Source: Parabacteroides acidifaciens | Lineage (GTDB): Bacteria > Bacteroidota > Bacteroidia > Bacteroidales > Tannerellaceae | Direction: 5' to 3' | Assembly: GCF_003363715.1 (NCBI RefSeq) | Contig: NZ_QREV01000004.1 | Span: 62,001-126,000 of the forward strand | Length of the DNA stretch: 64,000 bases | Part shown: piece by piece, positions 7,442 to 15,311 of the stretch | Numbering within the stretch: position 1 is the first letter of the stretch | Layout of the letters: every line of letters begins with the position of its first letter | Made by a program: the position numbers and the translations under genes | Notes under the pieces: model-generated | The model's input: only the letters and a program-made list of their open reading frames with translations | What the model was told of the DNA's origin: nothing | Databases searched by the model: none

Positions 7442-8215
7442 ATGATATTTTACTTTACAGGAACAGGTAATTCGCTTTGGGTGGCAAAAGCTTTGGGAGA
7501 GGCATTAGGAGAACCGTTGATTCCGATTGCAGATGAATTGCGTAAGGAGGACAAAGACTTGGTTTATCCGCTCCGCCGGGATGAAAAGATACTGTTTGTC
7601 TATCCTGTGCATTCCTGGGGTCCGGCGGTGCCGATGGTCCGTTTTATCTCCCGGTTGGTGTTAGAAGGATATGCCGGACAGCCCGTATATTCCGTTTCTA
7701 CTTGTGGAGATGAATGCGGATATACGGATCAGCTTTTGGAGAAAGCCTTGCGCAAACGACGTTTACCGCTTACTGCCGCCTATTCCGTGATTATGCCGAA
7801 CAACTATATCCTGCTGCCCGGTTTCGATGTGGACAGTAAAGAGGTGGAAGAGCGGAAGTTGCAGGAAGCGCCTGCACGGGTCGGGGAAATCGTTGAAGCG
7901 ATCTGTAGTCGGCAAGATTCCGGTTTATATACGCAAGGAAGCATGCCTTTCCTGAAAAGCCGGCTTGTCTATCCTCTTTTTGCCCATTTGGCAATCGGGA
8001 GAAACTCATTCCGGGCGACAGATGCCTGTATTTCCTGCGGATTGTGCGAACGCATTTGTCCTACCGGAACGATTACCTTACAGGAAGGGAAGCCGGTCTG
8101 GTCGAATACCTGTGTGCAGTGTGTCGCCTGCATCCACCGTTGTCCCGTCCGGGCAATCGAGTATGGCAAGGAGACGCTGAAGAAAGGAAGATATCATCAT
8201 CCTCAAGTTAAATAA
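7442..8215 (+). CDS. EFR1-type ferredoxin: flavodoxin-like domain plus two 4Fe-4S motifs
   Basis: A 257-residue cytoplasmic electron carrier. The N-terminal half is flavodoxin-like, beginning MIFYFTGTGNSLWVAK, whose TGTGNS loop would hold the FMN phosphate. The C-terminal part carries two 4Fe-4S motifs, CISCGLCERICPTG (about residues 197-210) and CVQCVACIHRCPVRA (about 223-237), each of the C-x2-C-x2-C-x3-C-P type. This is the EFR1 architecture common in anaerobes. Its redox partner is unknown. A promoter box 22 bases upstream fixes the start. A thioredoxin-like lipoprotein gene follows 16 bases downstream and may be co-transcribed. Confidence 0.9.
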   Translation: MIFYFTGTGNSLWVAKALGEALGEPLIPIADELRKEDKDLVYPLRRDEKILFVYPVHSWGPAVPMVRFISRLVLEGYAGQPVYSVSTCGDECGYTDQLLEKALRKRRLPLTAAYSVIMPNNYILLPGFDVDSKEVEERKLQEAPARVGEIVEAICSRQDSGLYTQGSMPFLKSRLVYPLFAHLAIGRNSFRATDACISCGLCERICPTGTITLQEGKPVWSNTCVQCVACIHRCPVRAIEYGKETLKKGRYHHPQVK

Positions 8216-8231
8216 TAAATAAACAGATAAA

Positions 8232-9215
8232 ATGAAACGATTAGCAGTAACAGCCCTGGTGGCCCTAACGTTGGCAAGTTGCCAGGAAACGCCGAAAGGT
8301 TATGTGATAAACGGTGAGGTAGCCGGTATGCCGGAAGGTAAAATCTACCTCAAGTCATTCCGGAATAAAATGTTTTTTGATGTCGACACTGCCGAGGTGA
8401 AAGATGGGAAGTTCACGTTTAAAGGAGAAGTAGACCAGCCATTATTGTTTGGTCTGGCAACCGAAAATATGGATTACCCGGTTCAGCTCTTTGTCGAGAA
8501 TACGACTATGGATGTAAAGATCGGTGATGACGGAGAAACGATTACGGTACAGAACTCGCCGGTAAACACCGTCTTTCAGGAGAATGCCGACAAGGTTTTT
8601 GAGGATGGCTACGACATCGATAGCCTGATTGCCAAATATCCGGATTCGCCTGCCGCCGCCTTTTACCTCTATCGCTATTTTACCTATCAGTTGCCGCTGG
8701 ACGACTTGAAGACGACCCGCGCCCGGATTTCGCCGGCATTGGCCGATTGCCCGTATGTGAAAGATTTGGATGGCATCATCAAGCAGCTTGAAAACGTGCA
8801 GATTGGTAAGACTGCGCCGGAGTTTTCTTTACCTGATACGGCAGGCGTTTCGGTATCGCTTTCTGATTTCCGGGGCAAATATGTCTTGTTGGATTTCTGG
8901 GCATCCTGGTGTCCGCCCTGCCGTCGCGAGAATCCGAATGTCGTCAAGGCTTTCAACGAATATAAGGATAAGAACTTCACCATCATTGGGATTTCCTTAG
9001 ATAAGGATAAAAGCAAATGGCTGAAAGCGATTGCTGATGATAACCTGACCTGGACACATCTTTCCGACCTGAAATACTGGGATTCCGAAATACCGGCGCT
9101 CTACGGTGTGCGTGGCATTCCGGCCAATGTTTTGTTGGACCCGGACGGTGTGATTATCGCCAAGAATATAACCGGTGAGGATTTGCATCAGAAACTGAAG
9201 GAAGTAATCAAGTAG
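8232..9215 (+). CDS. TlpA-like thiol-disulfide lipoprotein with DUF4369-type N-domain
   Basis: A 327-residue periplasm-facing lipoprotein. The lipobox is LASC with Cys17. Residues about 22-110 resemble DUF4369, the beta-rich domain that often precedes thioredoxin folds in Bacteroidetes. Residues about 190-327 form an AhpC/TSA-TlpA thioredoxin domain with the redox motif W226-C227-P-P-C230. Family members reduce or oxidise thiols outside the cytoplasm. It lies 16 bases after the EFR1 gene and 4 bases before an unknown exported protein, so a three-gene operon is likely. Confidence 0.92.
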   Translation: MKRLAVTALVALTLASCQETPKGYVINGEVAGMPEGKIYLKSFRNKMFFDVDTAEVKDGKFTFKGEVDQPLLFGLATENMDYPVQLFVENTTMDVKIGDDGETITVQNSPVNTVFQENADKVFEDGYDIDSLIAKYPDSPAAAFYLYRYFTYQLPLDDLKTTRARISPALADCPYVKDLDGIIKQLENVQIGKTAPEFSLPDTAGVSVSLSDFRGKYVLLDFWASWCPPCRRENPNVVKAFNEYKDKNFTIIGISLDKDKSKWLKAIADDNLTWTHLSDLKYWDSEIPALYGVRGIPANVLLDPDGVIIAKNITGEDLHQKLKEVIK

Positions 9216-9219
9216 AACG

Positions 9220-9831
9220 ATGCGTACGTATAGCGTTATGACTTTATTCCTGCTTCTCTGCCTCTCTCTTTCGGCGGCGGAGAAGCCGGATTTTGATACG
9301 GCGGTGCGTGCCGCCGTCTCCCGTCAGATGCAGACTTATCCGAAATCGACATTGAAAGACCTGTATAAGAATTTCTTTCAGGATAAGTTCGGCCCCGGGC
9401 ATATCATCGGTGATACGGCGGCTGCCGGTAATTATCTGCGCCGTGAACTTGCTTCCTACACGGAATGTTCCGGCGATATTGCTGAGCCGACCGGCTGGGA
9501 AGGTAATTTCTTTCGGGTGAACCTCTCGGTTATCAAAACCGGACAGATTCCGTATGCGACCTTTTTCGATGCCTTTGTCCGTAGTGTAAACGGGATTCAG
9601 CCTGTAACGGTTGCCGAATGGAAAAAGGAGTGGCTTCAGATCGAGGCGATTATCCGTTCCATGGAACTGGCTTTACCTGGTTATGAAGCCGACCGGAAAG
9701 AGATTGAAGAACGGTTGGACAGGGGAGAGTATGTCGGACATCACAGCAAAGTCTTTGAAGAAACTTACTCGCCTCATTACCGTATTGTCAGCAAGGATAT
9801 ATTTGAGAAGGAATTGAAACCATTGCTGTAA
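9220..9831 (+). CDS. Exported protein of unknown function, 203 residues
   Basis: The protein has a signal peptide (MRTYSVMTLFLLLCLSLSAAEK) with no lipobox Cys, so it is probably periplasmic. The mature part is soluble, with conserved-looking segments LKDLYKNFFQDKFGPGHII (residues 46-64) and GYEADRKEIEERLDRGEYVGHHS; the latter, with its paired His, could bind metal. I do not recognise the family. It lies 4 bases after the TlpA-like gene and ends 1 base before the convergent S4-domain gene, so it closes its operon. Confidence 0.8.
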   Translation: MRTYSVMTLFLLLCLSLSAAEKPDFDTAVRAAVSRQMQTYPKSTLKDLYKNFFQDKFGPGHIIGDTAAAGNYLRRELASYTECSGDIAEPTGWEGNFFRVNLSVIKTGQIPYATFFDAFVRSVNGIQPVTVAEWKKEWLQIEAIIRSMELALPGYEADRKEIEERLDRGEYVGHHSKVFEETYSPHYRIVSKDIFEKELKPLL

Positions 9832-9832
9832 T

Positions 9833-10267
9833 TTATTCATCCTCGTCCGGATCTCCGAAATCAAAGTCGAAGTCGAAACCGTCGCCGGCCATTCCCGGAT
9901 CAGTGAACTGTTCCAGTTCGCGGCGGTCCTTTTTGGTCGGACGGCCTAAGCCGCGTGCGCGGTCGACAAAACCGGAGATGCGGTTCATTTCCAGGATTTC
10001 ATACTGGTCGGGTGTCGTTACGTTTTCCAAAAAGCCCGGCACCAGTTTGGCTCCCATGCGGTGTTCCGTTAAGTCGAGCACTTTGAATGAATAGGTGATA
10101 GGCGGTTTGCGCACCTGTATCACTTCGCCGACTTTGATCATGCGGGAAGGTTTTATTGTGACGCCGTTTATCATGATCCGGCCTTTCTTGCAGGCCTCGG
10201 CGGCTATCGTACGTGTTTTGAATATGCGGGTAGCCCACATCCATTTATCTATACGGACTTCGTTCAT
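9833..10267 (-). CDS. S4-domain RNA-binding protein, HslR (Hsp15) family
   Basis: A 144-residue cytoplasmic protein. The S4 fold is clear in residues 4-65: RIDKWMWATRIFKTRTIAAE followed by CKKGRIMINGVTIKPSRMIKVGEVI. Hsp15 proteins bind stalled 50S subunits carrying nascent chains. The C-terminal tail is very acidic (DFDFDFGDPDEDE), unlike the basic tail of E. coli Hsp15, but acidic tails are not unusual in this phylum. It lies 13 bases after pth and in the same direction as the L25 gene, so a translation-related cluster is evident. Confidence 0.88.
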   Translation of the reverse strand: MNEVRIDKWMWATRIFKTRTIAAEACKKGRIMINGVTIKPSRMIKVGEVIQVRKPPITYSFKVLDLTEHRMGAKLVPGFLENVTTPDQYEILEMNRISGFVDRARGLGRPTKKDRRELEQFTDPGMAGDGFDFDFDFGDPDEDE

Positions 10268-10280
10268 AATAAATTCTCAA

Positions 10281-10844
10281 CTATTTATTGTTGTATAGGT
10301 TCATCGTATTCTGTACTCCGGCCAGGCAGAAACTTTTGATGATTTCTACGGCCCGTTTCATTTTCTCCGGCATAAGCTGGAGTTCTTCCGGCGGAAATTT
10401 GCCCAGCACATAGTTGATCTGTCCGCCACGCGGGAAGTCGCTGCCGATACCGAAGCGGAGGCGGCTGTATTCTTGTGTGCCTAACAATTGCTGGATGTTC
10501 TTCAAGCCGTTATGCCCGGCATCGCTGCCTTTGGGTTTGAGGCGGAGCGTCCCGAACGGAAGCGCGAGGTCGTCTACCACAACCAGCAGGTTTTCTACCG
10601 GGATATTTTCTTTCTGCAACCAGTAGCGGACGGCATTGCCGCTCAGGTTCATGAATGTGTTCGGTTTCAGTAGAATCAGCTCACAGTTCTTGACACGCAT
10701 CCGGGCAATTGCGCCATAACGTTCTTCTGTAAAAGGAACGCCGGCATCTTCCGCCAGTGCGTTTACCACACGGAATCCGACATTGTGGCGGGTTCCTAAG
10801 TATTCGGAGCCGATATTACCAAGTCCTGTTATCAAATATTTCAT
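10281..10844 (-). CDS. pth: Peptidyl-tRNA hydrolase
   Basis: A 187-residue Pth that cleaves the ester bond of peptidyl-tRNAs dropped by ribosomes. It has the usual length and motifs: GLGNIG at residues 7-12, N-x-G-like catalytic region with H20 (TRHNVGF), [10 protein letters not shown] (60-69), [10 protein letters not shown] (88-97) and [12 protein letters not shown] (105-116). It lies between the L25 gene (102 bases upstream) and the S4-domain gene (13 bases downstream); ctc-pth-hslR order is common in Bacteroidales. Confidence 0.96.
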   Translation of the reverse strand: MKYLITGLGNIGSEYLGTRHNVGFRVVNALAEDAGVPFTEERYGAIARMRVKNCELILLKPNTFMNLSGNAVRYWLQKENIPVENLLVVVDDLALPFGTLRLKPKGSDAGHNGLKNIQQLLGTQEYSRLRFGIGSDFPRGGQINYVLGKFPPEELQLMPEKMKRAVEIIKSFCLAGVQNTMNLYNNK

Positions 10845-10889
10845 TGTCTGTTTATTTTGGGATGTACATCAGGTATCTTATATATAGCA

Positions 10890-10924
10890 AAGGGAAGAAT
10901 ACTCCGTTAGAATATCCTCCCCTT
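10890..10924 (-). terminator. Possible terminator or attenuator between rplY and pth
   Basis: Segments 10890-10903 and 10911-10924 are largely complementary (with G-U wobbles) around a 7-base loop. The hairpin lies 23 bases after the rplY stop. Only a short T run follows on the minus strand, so termination would be partial and pth might still be read through. Confidence 0.45.
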
Positions 10925-10946
10925 CGATTATTTGATACAATACTGA

Positions 10947-11534
10947 TTATTGTGCTTTTGCCTGAGCACCACGAGCGGCACGAGTCAACTGAACGGCGCA
11001 GACAACTGCGTTCTTAGCGTTTATCAGTTCAAGACCTTCGAAGTGCAATGAACCAACCTGCATAGTCTTTCCTAAGCCCAGGTGGTCAACATTGATAAAT
11101 AATTTTTCGGGGATAGCAGTGTAGATCGCTTTTACTTTCAGCTTTCTCATCTGCAGGCTCAACTTACCACCGGCTTTAACACCTTCAGCGTGACCTTCCA
11201 GAACAACCGGAACTTCCATTACAACCGGTTTCTTATCAGATACTTCCATGAAGTCCATGTGCATGATAGCATCTGTTACAGGCTGGAACTGGATGTCTTT
11301 TACGATAGCCATCGTCTTTTTGCCGTCGATAGTCAATTCTACGACAAAGATTTCAGGAGTGTAAACCAAGTTACGAACGCTGTCTTTTGTAATGATGAAG
11401 TGAGTTACTTTTTCACCGCCGTACAGTACAGCAGGGATTTCGTTGTTTTTACGCATAGCTTTCAAAGCTCTCTTCTGGTCTGCAGAAGTAGCTGCTACTT
11501 CTCTTGACTTTCCTTCTAATTGAAATGTCTTCAT
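10947..11534 (-). CDS. rplY: 50S ribosomal protein L25 / general stress protein Ctc
   Basis: A 195-residue L25 of the long Ctc type, which binds 5S rRNA. The N-terminal L25 domain (residues 1-90) begins MKTFQLEGKSREVAATSADQ and contains RKNNEIPAVLYGGEKVTHF. The C-terminal beta domain (95-185) includes VPVVLEGHAEGVKAGGKLS, the typical TL5/Ctc element. The tail is Ala-rich (RAARGAQAKAQ). A TAnnTTTG box lies about 85 bases upstream. It leads a cluster with pth and the S4-domain gene. Confidence 0.95.
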   Translation of the reverse strand: MKTFQLEGKSREVAATSADQKRALKAMRKNNEIPAVLYGGEKVTHFIITKDSVRNLVYTPEIFVVELTIDGKKTMAIVKDIQFQPVTDAIMHMDFMEVSDKKPVVMEVPVVLEGHAEGVKAGGKLSLQMRKLKVKAIYTAIPEKLFINVDHLGLGKTMQVGSLHFEGLELINAKNAVVCAVQLTRAARGAQAKAQ

Positions 11535-11617
11535 TCTTTTTTAATTTTTGTGTTACTCAAAATTAGATGTTTATGCTTTCTAATTTCCCATCACACGTAC
11601 GGGGGTTAAAAGCGGTG

Positions 11618-11625
11618 CAAAGGTA
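11618..11625 (-). promoter_or_regulatory. -7 box of the L25 gene
   Basis: The minus-strand sequence TACCTTTG fits TAnnTTTG. It gives an untranslated leader of about 75 bases before the L25 start at 11534. Such a leader could hold an autoregulatory structure, but I see no clear one. Confidence 0.6.
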
Positions 11626-11649
11626 CGATTTATATTTATATCTGCAAAA

Positions 11650-11746
11650 TCTTGTCTGCATGAAATTTTAGTTCCATAGGCATGAAACTAAAATTCCATG
11701 GGCATGGAACAAAAGTTTCGTCGGCATGGAACTAAAAAGGCATGCC
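11650..11746. repeat. 22 bp-period array, TTCCATGGGCATGGAA family, four units plus a remnant
   Basis: Units begin at 11650 (degenerate), 11672, 11694 and 11716, exactly 22 bases apart; a partial AGGCATGCC follows at 11738-11746. Each unit is a 16-base dyad-like core (best copy TTCCATGGGCATGGAA at 11694-11709) plus a 6-base A-rich spacer (CTAAAA, CAAAAG). The array ends 3 bases from the stop codon of the SDR gene and lies between it and the L25 promoter. Related arrays are at 26308 and 51595. Confidence 0.9.
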
Positions 11747-11749
11747 GGT

Positions 11750-12601
11750 TCAAAAATGGAATCCCTTTTGTCTGAGCAAAATTTCCGTGTCGTCCCAGAG
11801 TTGTTTTTGCTGAATATGATGCAGGATGCGTACCGGAACTTTTGTCTCTTTGCAATTGGCATAACAACGACCGCTTTTCTCTTTCGGTTCATCCGATAGG
11901 GCGAGATGGATGGCTGTAGCGGCTCCTTGTGCCGGCGTTTTGATAAACGGGCGGAAGAAGATGTCGGTCAGCGGGTCGAACCAGGCTTTCATCGTGATCA
12001 TATTGGTGCTGACGATTCCCGGATCCGAAGCGTTTACCGTAATTTCTTTTTCCCGGATACGTCCGGCAAGTTCCTGTGTGAACAGCAATAAAGCCAACTT
12101 GGTATTTCCGTAGACCGGGATGCGGGAGAAACGTCCGCTCTTTCCTTTCTCAAAGAAGTCGGGACCAATCTTGCCGATGGCATACGTGCAAGATACCGTG
12201 TTGACGATACGGCAACCGGGTTGCATCAGCGGCAATATTTGCCGGGTGAGCATGTAAGGCGCCACGTAGTTGACGCTTACGATTGTTTCCAGCCCATCCT
12301 CGGTTCCGCGTACCGGAGTGGTCAGGATTCCGGCATTGTTTATCAAACGGCTGACAGGCCGGCCTTCTTTCAACAATTGGCTGGTGAAGTTGTTAACGGC
12401 CGACAGGGATGCGAGGTTGACAGGGCGTACTTCTATCTGCGTGTTTCCGGTCTCGTTTTTGATCCGTTCGCAGACAAGGGTTGCTTTCTGTGGGTTGAGG
12501 CAGGCCATGATCACCGGATAACCCTCTTTTGCGAGCGCTGTCGTGATGACTTGTCCCATGCCTCCGTCGGCACCGGTTATGATGGCTAATCCTTTTTCCA
12601 T
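11750..12601 (-). CDS. SDR oxidoreductase, candidate 3-hydroxysteroid dehydrogenase
   Basis: A 283-residue short-chain dehydrogenase. The cofactor loop is T9-G-A-D-G-G-M-G16, with NNAG at 88-91 and the catalytic set S137, Y164 and K168 (VYGNTKLA). The family interconverts alcohols and ketones with NAD(P)H. The start overlaps the stop of the flavin reductase gene by 1 base (TAATG), so translation is coupled. With an SRD5A-like reductase and an Old-Yellow-Enzyme reductase in the same operon, a steroid or bile-acid 3-keto/3-hydroxy step is the best guess. SDR sequence alone does not establish the substrate or 3-alpha versus 3-beta outcome. Confidence 0.9.
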   Translation of the reverse strand: MEKGLAIITGADGGMGQVITTALAKEGYPVIMACLNPQKATLVCERIKNETGNTQIEVRPVNLASLSAVNNFTSQLLKEGRPVSRLINNAGILTTPVRGTEDGLETIVSVNYVAPYMLTRQILPLMQPGCRIVNTVSCTYAIGKIGPDFFEKGKSGRFSRIPVYGNTKLALLLFTQELAGRIREKEITVNASDPGIVSTNMITMKAWFDPLTDIFFRPFIKTPAQGAATAIHLALSDEPKEKSGRCYANCKETKVPVRILHHIQQKQLWDDTEILLRQKGFHF

Positions 12602-13827
12602 TACTTATATTCCAGTTTTTCTATTTCTTTGATGATACTTTTGGGTAAGTTCTGAATATGTTTGTGGCAAGCCATTTCGATGGAATACATGCGGGCGATG
12701 CAATAGTTGCTGTGTCCGCAGTCGCAACGGGCATGCTCGTCTTCCTTCATCTTATTGACGAATGAAGGATCGTTCAGCAAGGCGCGTGCCATGCTGACAA
12801 ACTCGAAACCGTCGCCCAGGACTTCGTCTATCTTCTCGCGTGAGATCAGTCCGCCTACATACACAAGCGGCATTTTCAATGCAGCCCTGAACTTCAGCGC
12901 GTCTTCGAGGAAATAAGCCTCTTTGAACGGCTCGGACGGGATCATGAGGCGTCCGGCCATTTTAACGCCGATCGGCAGCCAACCGAAAGGCATATAATGC
13001 GTCATCGTATGGATCGGCATTGCGCCGCGCATCACATACATCGGGGCGCGGCTGACGAAACCGCCGCTCAGCACCAACGCCTGCGCTCCGCATTCGTCCT
13101 GCAGGGTGCGGGCTACTTCGATCGTTTCGTCGAGTTCCATTCCGCCTTTGAATCCGTCGCGCATATTCACCTTGACCAGCACGGCCATATCCGAACCGGC
13201 AGCTTTCATCACCTCGTCCATGCACATTTTCATGAAACGCATCCGGTTTTGCAGGCTGCCGCCATATTCGTCTTTCCGGTGGTTGGTGTAAGGAGAGAGG
13301 AACTGGCTGATCAGGTAGCCGTGTCCGGCATGTATCTCGACTGCATCCATGCCGGCTTCGCGTGCCAGATGCACGGCCTGCCCGAATGCTTTGGAGATTG
13401 CTACGATCTCGGAGGGTTTCATGCCCCGGACAAGCGTAGGGGAGTAGATATTGAAACCGCTGGATGCCGATATAGGCGTACATCCGCAGATATTTTTATG
13501 AGACATGTTCCCGCAATGTCCGAGTTGTACGGAAGCGGCTGCACCTTCTTTATGGATCGCATCGGTGATACGTCTTAATCCCGGAATGATCTCCGGCCGC
13601 ATCCACAATTGCCTTTCAAAGGAAAGTCCGCTCTGGGTGACGGCCGCATAAGCTAATGTCGTCATTCCGATTCCGCCGGCTGCTACTGATGTGTGGTAGT
13701 CGTACAACATATCGGAAGGCGCATTTCCCGGACACATGCTTTCGAATGCTGCCGCCCGTATCGTCCGGTTCCGCAAGGTCAACGGACCGATCTTTGCAGG
13801 AGTGAATAGAACAGATTCTTTTTCCAT
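12601..13827 (-). CDS. NADH:flavin oxidoreductase (Old Yellow Enzyme), candidate steroid 5-beta-reductase
   Basis: A 408-residue FMN-dependent TIM-barrel reductase. The core is clear: SVQLGHCGNM (about 98-107), HAGHGYLISQFLSPYTNHRKDEYGG (about 166-190, OYE signature) and a C-terminal phosphate-binding part YVGGLISREKIDE...GFEFVSMARALL. A Cys-rich segment near the end has spacing C-x-C-x5-C-x10-C; it could bind an iron-sulfur cluster but differs from the C-x2-C-x3-C-x11-C of BaiCD and 2,4-dienoyl-CoA reductases. The FAD/NAD domain that follows in BaiCD is absent. Such enzymes reduce the C4-C5 double bond of 3-oxo-delta-4 steroids to 5-beta products. Neighbours support this role. Confidence 0.88.
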   Translation of the reverse strand: MEKESVLFTPAKIGPLTLRNRTIRAAAFESMCPGNAPSDMLYDYHTSVAAGGIGMTTLAYAAVTQSGLSFERQLWMRPEIIPGLRRITDAIHKEGAAASVQLGHCGNMSHKNICGCTPISASSGFNIYSPTLVRGMKPSEIVAISKAFGQAVHLAREAGMDAVEIHAGHGYLISQFLSPYTNHRKDEYGGSLQNRMRFMKMCMDEVMKAAGSDMAVLVKVNMRDGFKGGMELDETIEVARTLQDECGAQALVLSGGFVSRAPMYVMRGAMPIHTMTHYMPFGWLPIGVKMAGRLMIPSEPFKEAYFLEDALKFRAALKMPLVYVGGLISREKIDEVLGDGFEFVSMARALLNDPSFVNKMKEDEHARCDCGHSNYCIARMYSIEMACHKHIQNLPKSIIKEIEKLEYK

Positions 13828-13846
13828 AACTGTATGTGTTTATCTT

Positions 13847-14614
13847 TCAATATATAAAAGGGATCACCCGTTTCCGGTTTCCCAGTTCGTTTCCAAACAT
13901 AGCTTTATATTTATGATAGATGGTGTTGGCGCGAGGCACCAGATTGGCAAAGGTCCACCAGGCGAACACGGCTCCGCTTGCGCTCCAGGTCAGGATGGCA
14001 AAACCGCACCATTCCACTATTTCGCCGAAATAATTAGCCGAAGTTACATAGTTGAACATTCCTCCTTTGGGCAGGTAATGCTTTGTGTCGCCCGGTTTGC
14101 GCAGATGGCGGACGATATGGTCCGAATGAATATTGATCCCCATGCCGGTGAAGAAAAGGATTGTCCCGATGATGAATAGCGGACTGTACAGCCAGCTTTC
14201 GGTGTACATATCTTGCGGGGCCAGGTGGAAAATCCATTCTCCTTGCATATATCCGTTCAATATGTTGAAAGTAATCCCCATCAGCATAATTCCCGCCGGC
14301 ATCTTGCTATTGCCTTTTATCAGCAGAGGGAAGATAAAAGCCCGCTGGAAATAATGCAGTTCGAAGAATAGGAATATCAGCAACGGCACCGTTTCAAACT
14401 GCCTTTCTGAGCCGTTCCATAGTAGGAACATCACGATGAAAACAGGTGCTTCCATACAAATCCAGGCAATTCGGTTCGGTATCGGAAAGCCCCATTTCTT
14501 GTCGAACAGCATTCCGTAGCCGGCTTCCACAAAGTAAAGCGTGATGAAAACAATGGCGGCAATGGCTGCCATTACAATTAGAAATAAGGTGAAATGTTCA
14601 GTCGTCATCATCAT
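13847..14614 (-). CDS. SRD5A-like 3-oxo-5-alpha-steroid 4-dehydrogenase (5-alpha-reductase)
   Basis: A 255-residue multi-pass membrane enzyme that strongly resembles human SRD5A1/2 along its whole length. Shared blocks include INIHSDHIVRHLRKPGDT (160-177), LPKGGMFNYVTSANYFGEIV (181-200) and EWCG (201-204). E55 (WICMEAPVF) and Y88 (FELHYFQR) sit where the catalytic Glu57 and Tyr91 of SRD5A2 lie. The family uses NADPH to reduce the C4-C5 double bond of 3-oxo-delta-4 steroids to 5-alpha products. The start overlaps the response-regulator stop: ATGATGATGACGACTGA serves both, so any of three Met codons could start it. This is the key gene for naming the operon. Confidence 0.93.
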   Translation of the reverse strand: MMMTTEHFTLFLIVMAAIAAIVFITLYFVEAGYGMLFDKKWGFPIPNRIAWICMEAPVFIVMFLLWNGSERQFETVPLLIFLFFELHYFQRAFIFPLLIKGNSKMPAGIMLMGITFNILNGYMQGEWIFHLAPQDMYTESWLYSPLFIIGTILFFTGMGINIHSDHIVRHLRKPGDTKHYLPKGGMFNYVTSANYFGEIVEWCGFAILTWSASGAVFAWWTFANLVPRANTIYHKYKAMFGNELGNRKRVIPFIY

Positions 14615-15302
14615 CGTATGTTGATAATTTGTATCCTTTCCCGTGAATGTTCACGATCCGGATTGTCGGATCGTCTTGCAACAGTTTGCGCAACTTGGTG
14701 ATATAGACATCCATACTGCGGGCATTGAAATAGTTGTCGCTTTTCCAAATGACTTGTAGGGCCTGCATCCTGTCTATCGTCTGGTTGGCATGCTGGCACA
14801 AAAATGTGAGCAAGTCTGCTTCTTTGGTTGTCAGCTTGGTCGTTTTGTCTTCGATAGACAAGAGCTGCTTTTGTATGTTGAATCTGAACTTGCCGAAGAT
14901 GTAGATTTTTGTCTCTTTCCTCTCTTCCGGATGATAGCGCTTTTGTATCGCTTTCATACGTGCCAGCAGGATTTCAAAGTCCAGCGGCTTACGTATCACG
15001 TCATCGGCATGGAAAGAAAATAATAAACTGATATCTTCTCTGGTTGGGTGATCACATAAGAAAATAACAGGGATTATTTTCTCCGAACTCTTCATCATAG
15101 CGACAAATGTTCGCGTTTCTTTTACGGCCAGATTATTATCTATAATACAAAAATTGAAATGACCGGAGAGGAAACTCTCGTACGCGGTTGTTTCCTGGTC
15201 AAATACCTGTGAGTCGTATCCGGCGGCTTTCAAATTGTCTTGAATAATAGCTCCCTGGGCATTGTCTTTACTAAAAATAAGAATGTTTGAGTGATCGTCC
15301 AT
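14598..15302 (-). CDS. Orphan OmpR-type response regulator, coupled to the steroid genes
   Basis: A 234-residue DNA-binding response regulator. The receiver domain (6-120) has D14, phospho-acceptor D55 (FCIIDNN) and a Lys in RKPLDFE. The winged-helix domain (about 130-225) contains TTKEADLLTFL and NYFNARSMDVYITKLRKLL, the OmpR recognition helix. The acidic-pocket pair is reduced (SKDN rather than DDD), so phosphorylation may be unusual. No histidine kinase gene lies nearby. It starts 9 bases before the PG0541-type gene end and its last codons (D-D-D-D-D) overlap the start of the 5-alpha-reductase gene by 17 bases. It may control this operon in response to steroid or bile stress. Confidence 0.9.
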   Translation of the reverse strand: MDDHSNILIFSKDNAQGAIIQDNLKAAGYDSQVFDQETTAYESFLSGHFNFCIIDNNLAVKETRTFVAMMKSSEKIIPVIFLCDHPTREDISLLFSFHADDVIRKPLDFEILLARMKAIQKRYHPEERKETKIYIFGKFRFNIQKQLLSIEDKTTKLTTKEADLLTFLCQHANQTIDRMQALQVIWKSDNYFNARSMDVYITKLRKLLQDDPTIRIVNIHGKGYKLSTYDDDDD

Positions 15303-15311
15303 TATCTCCTT

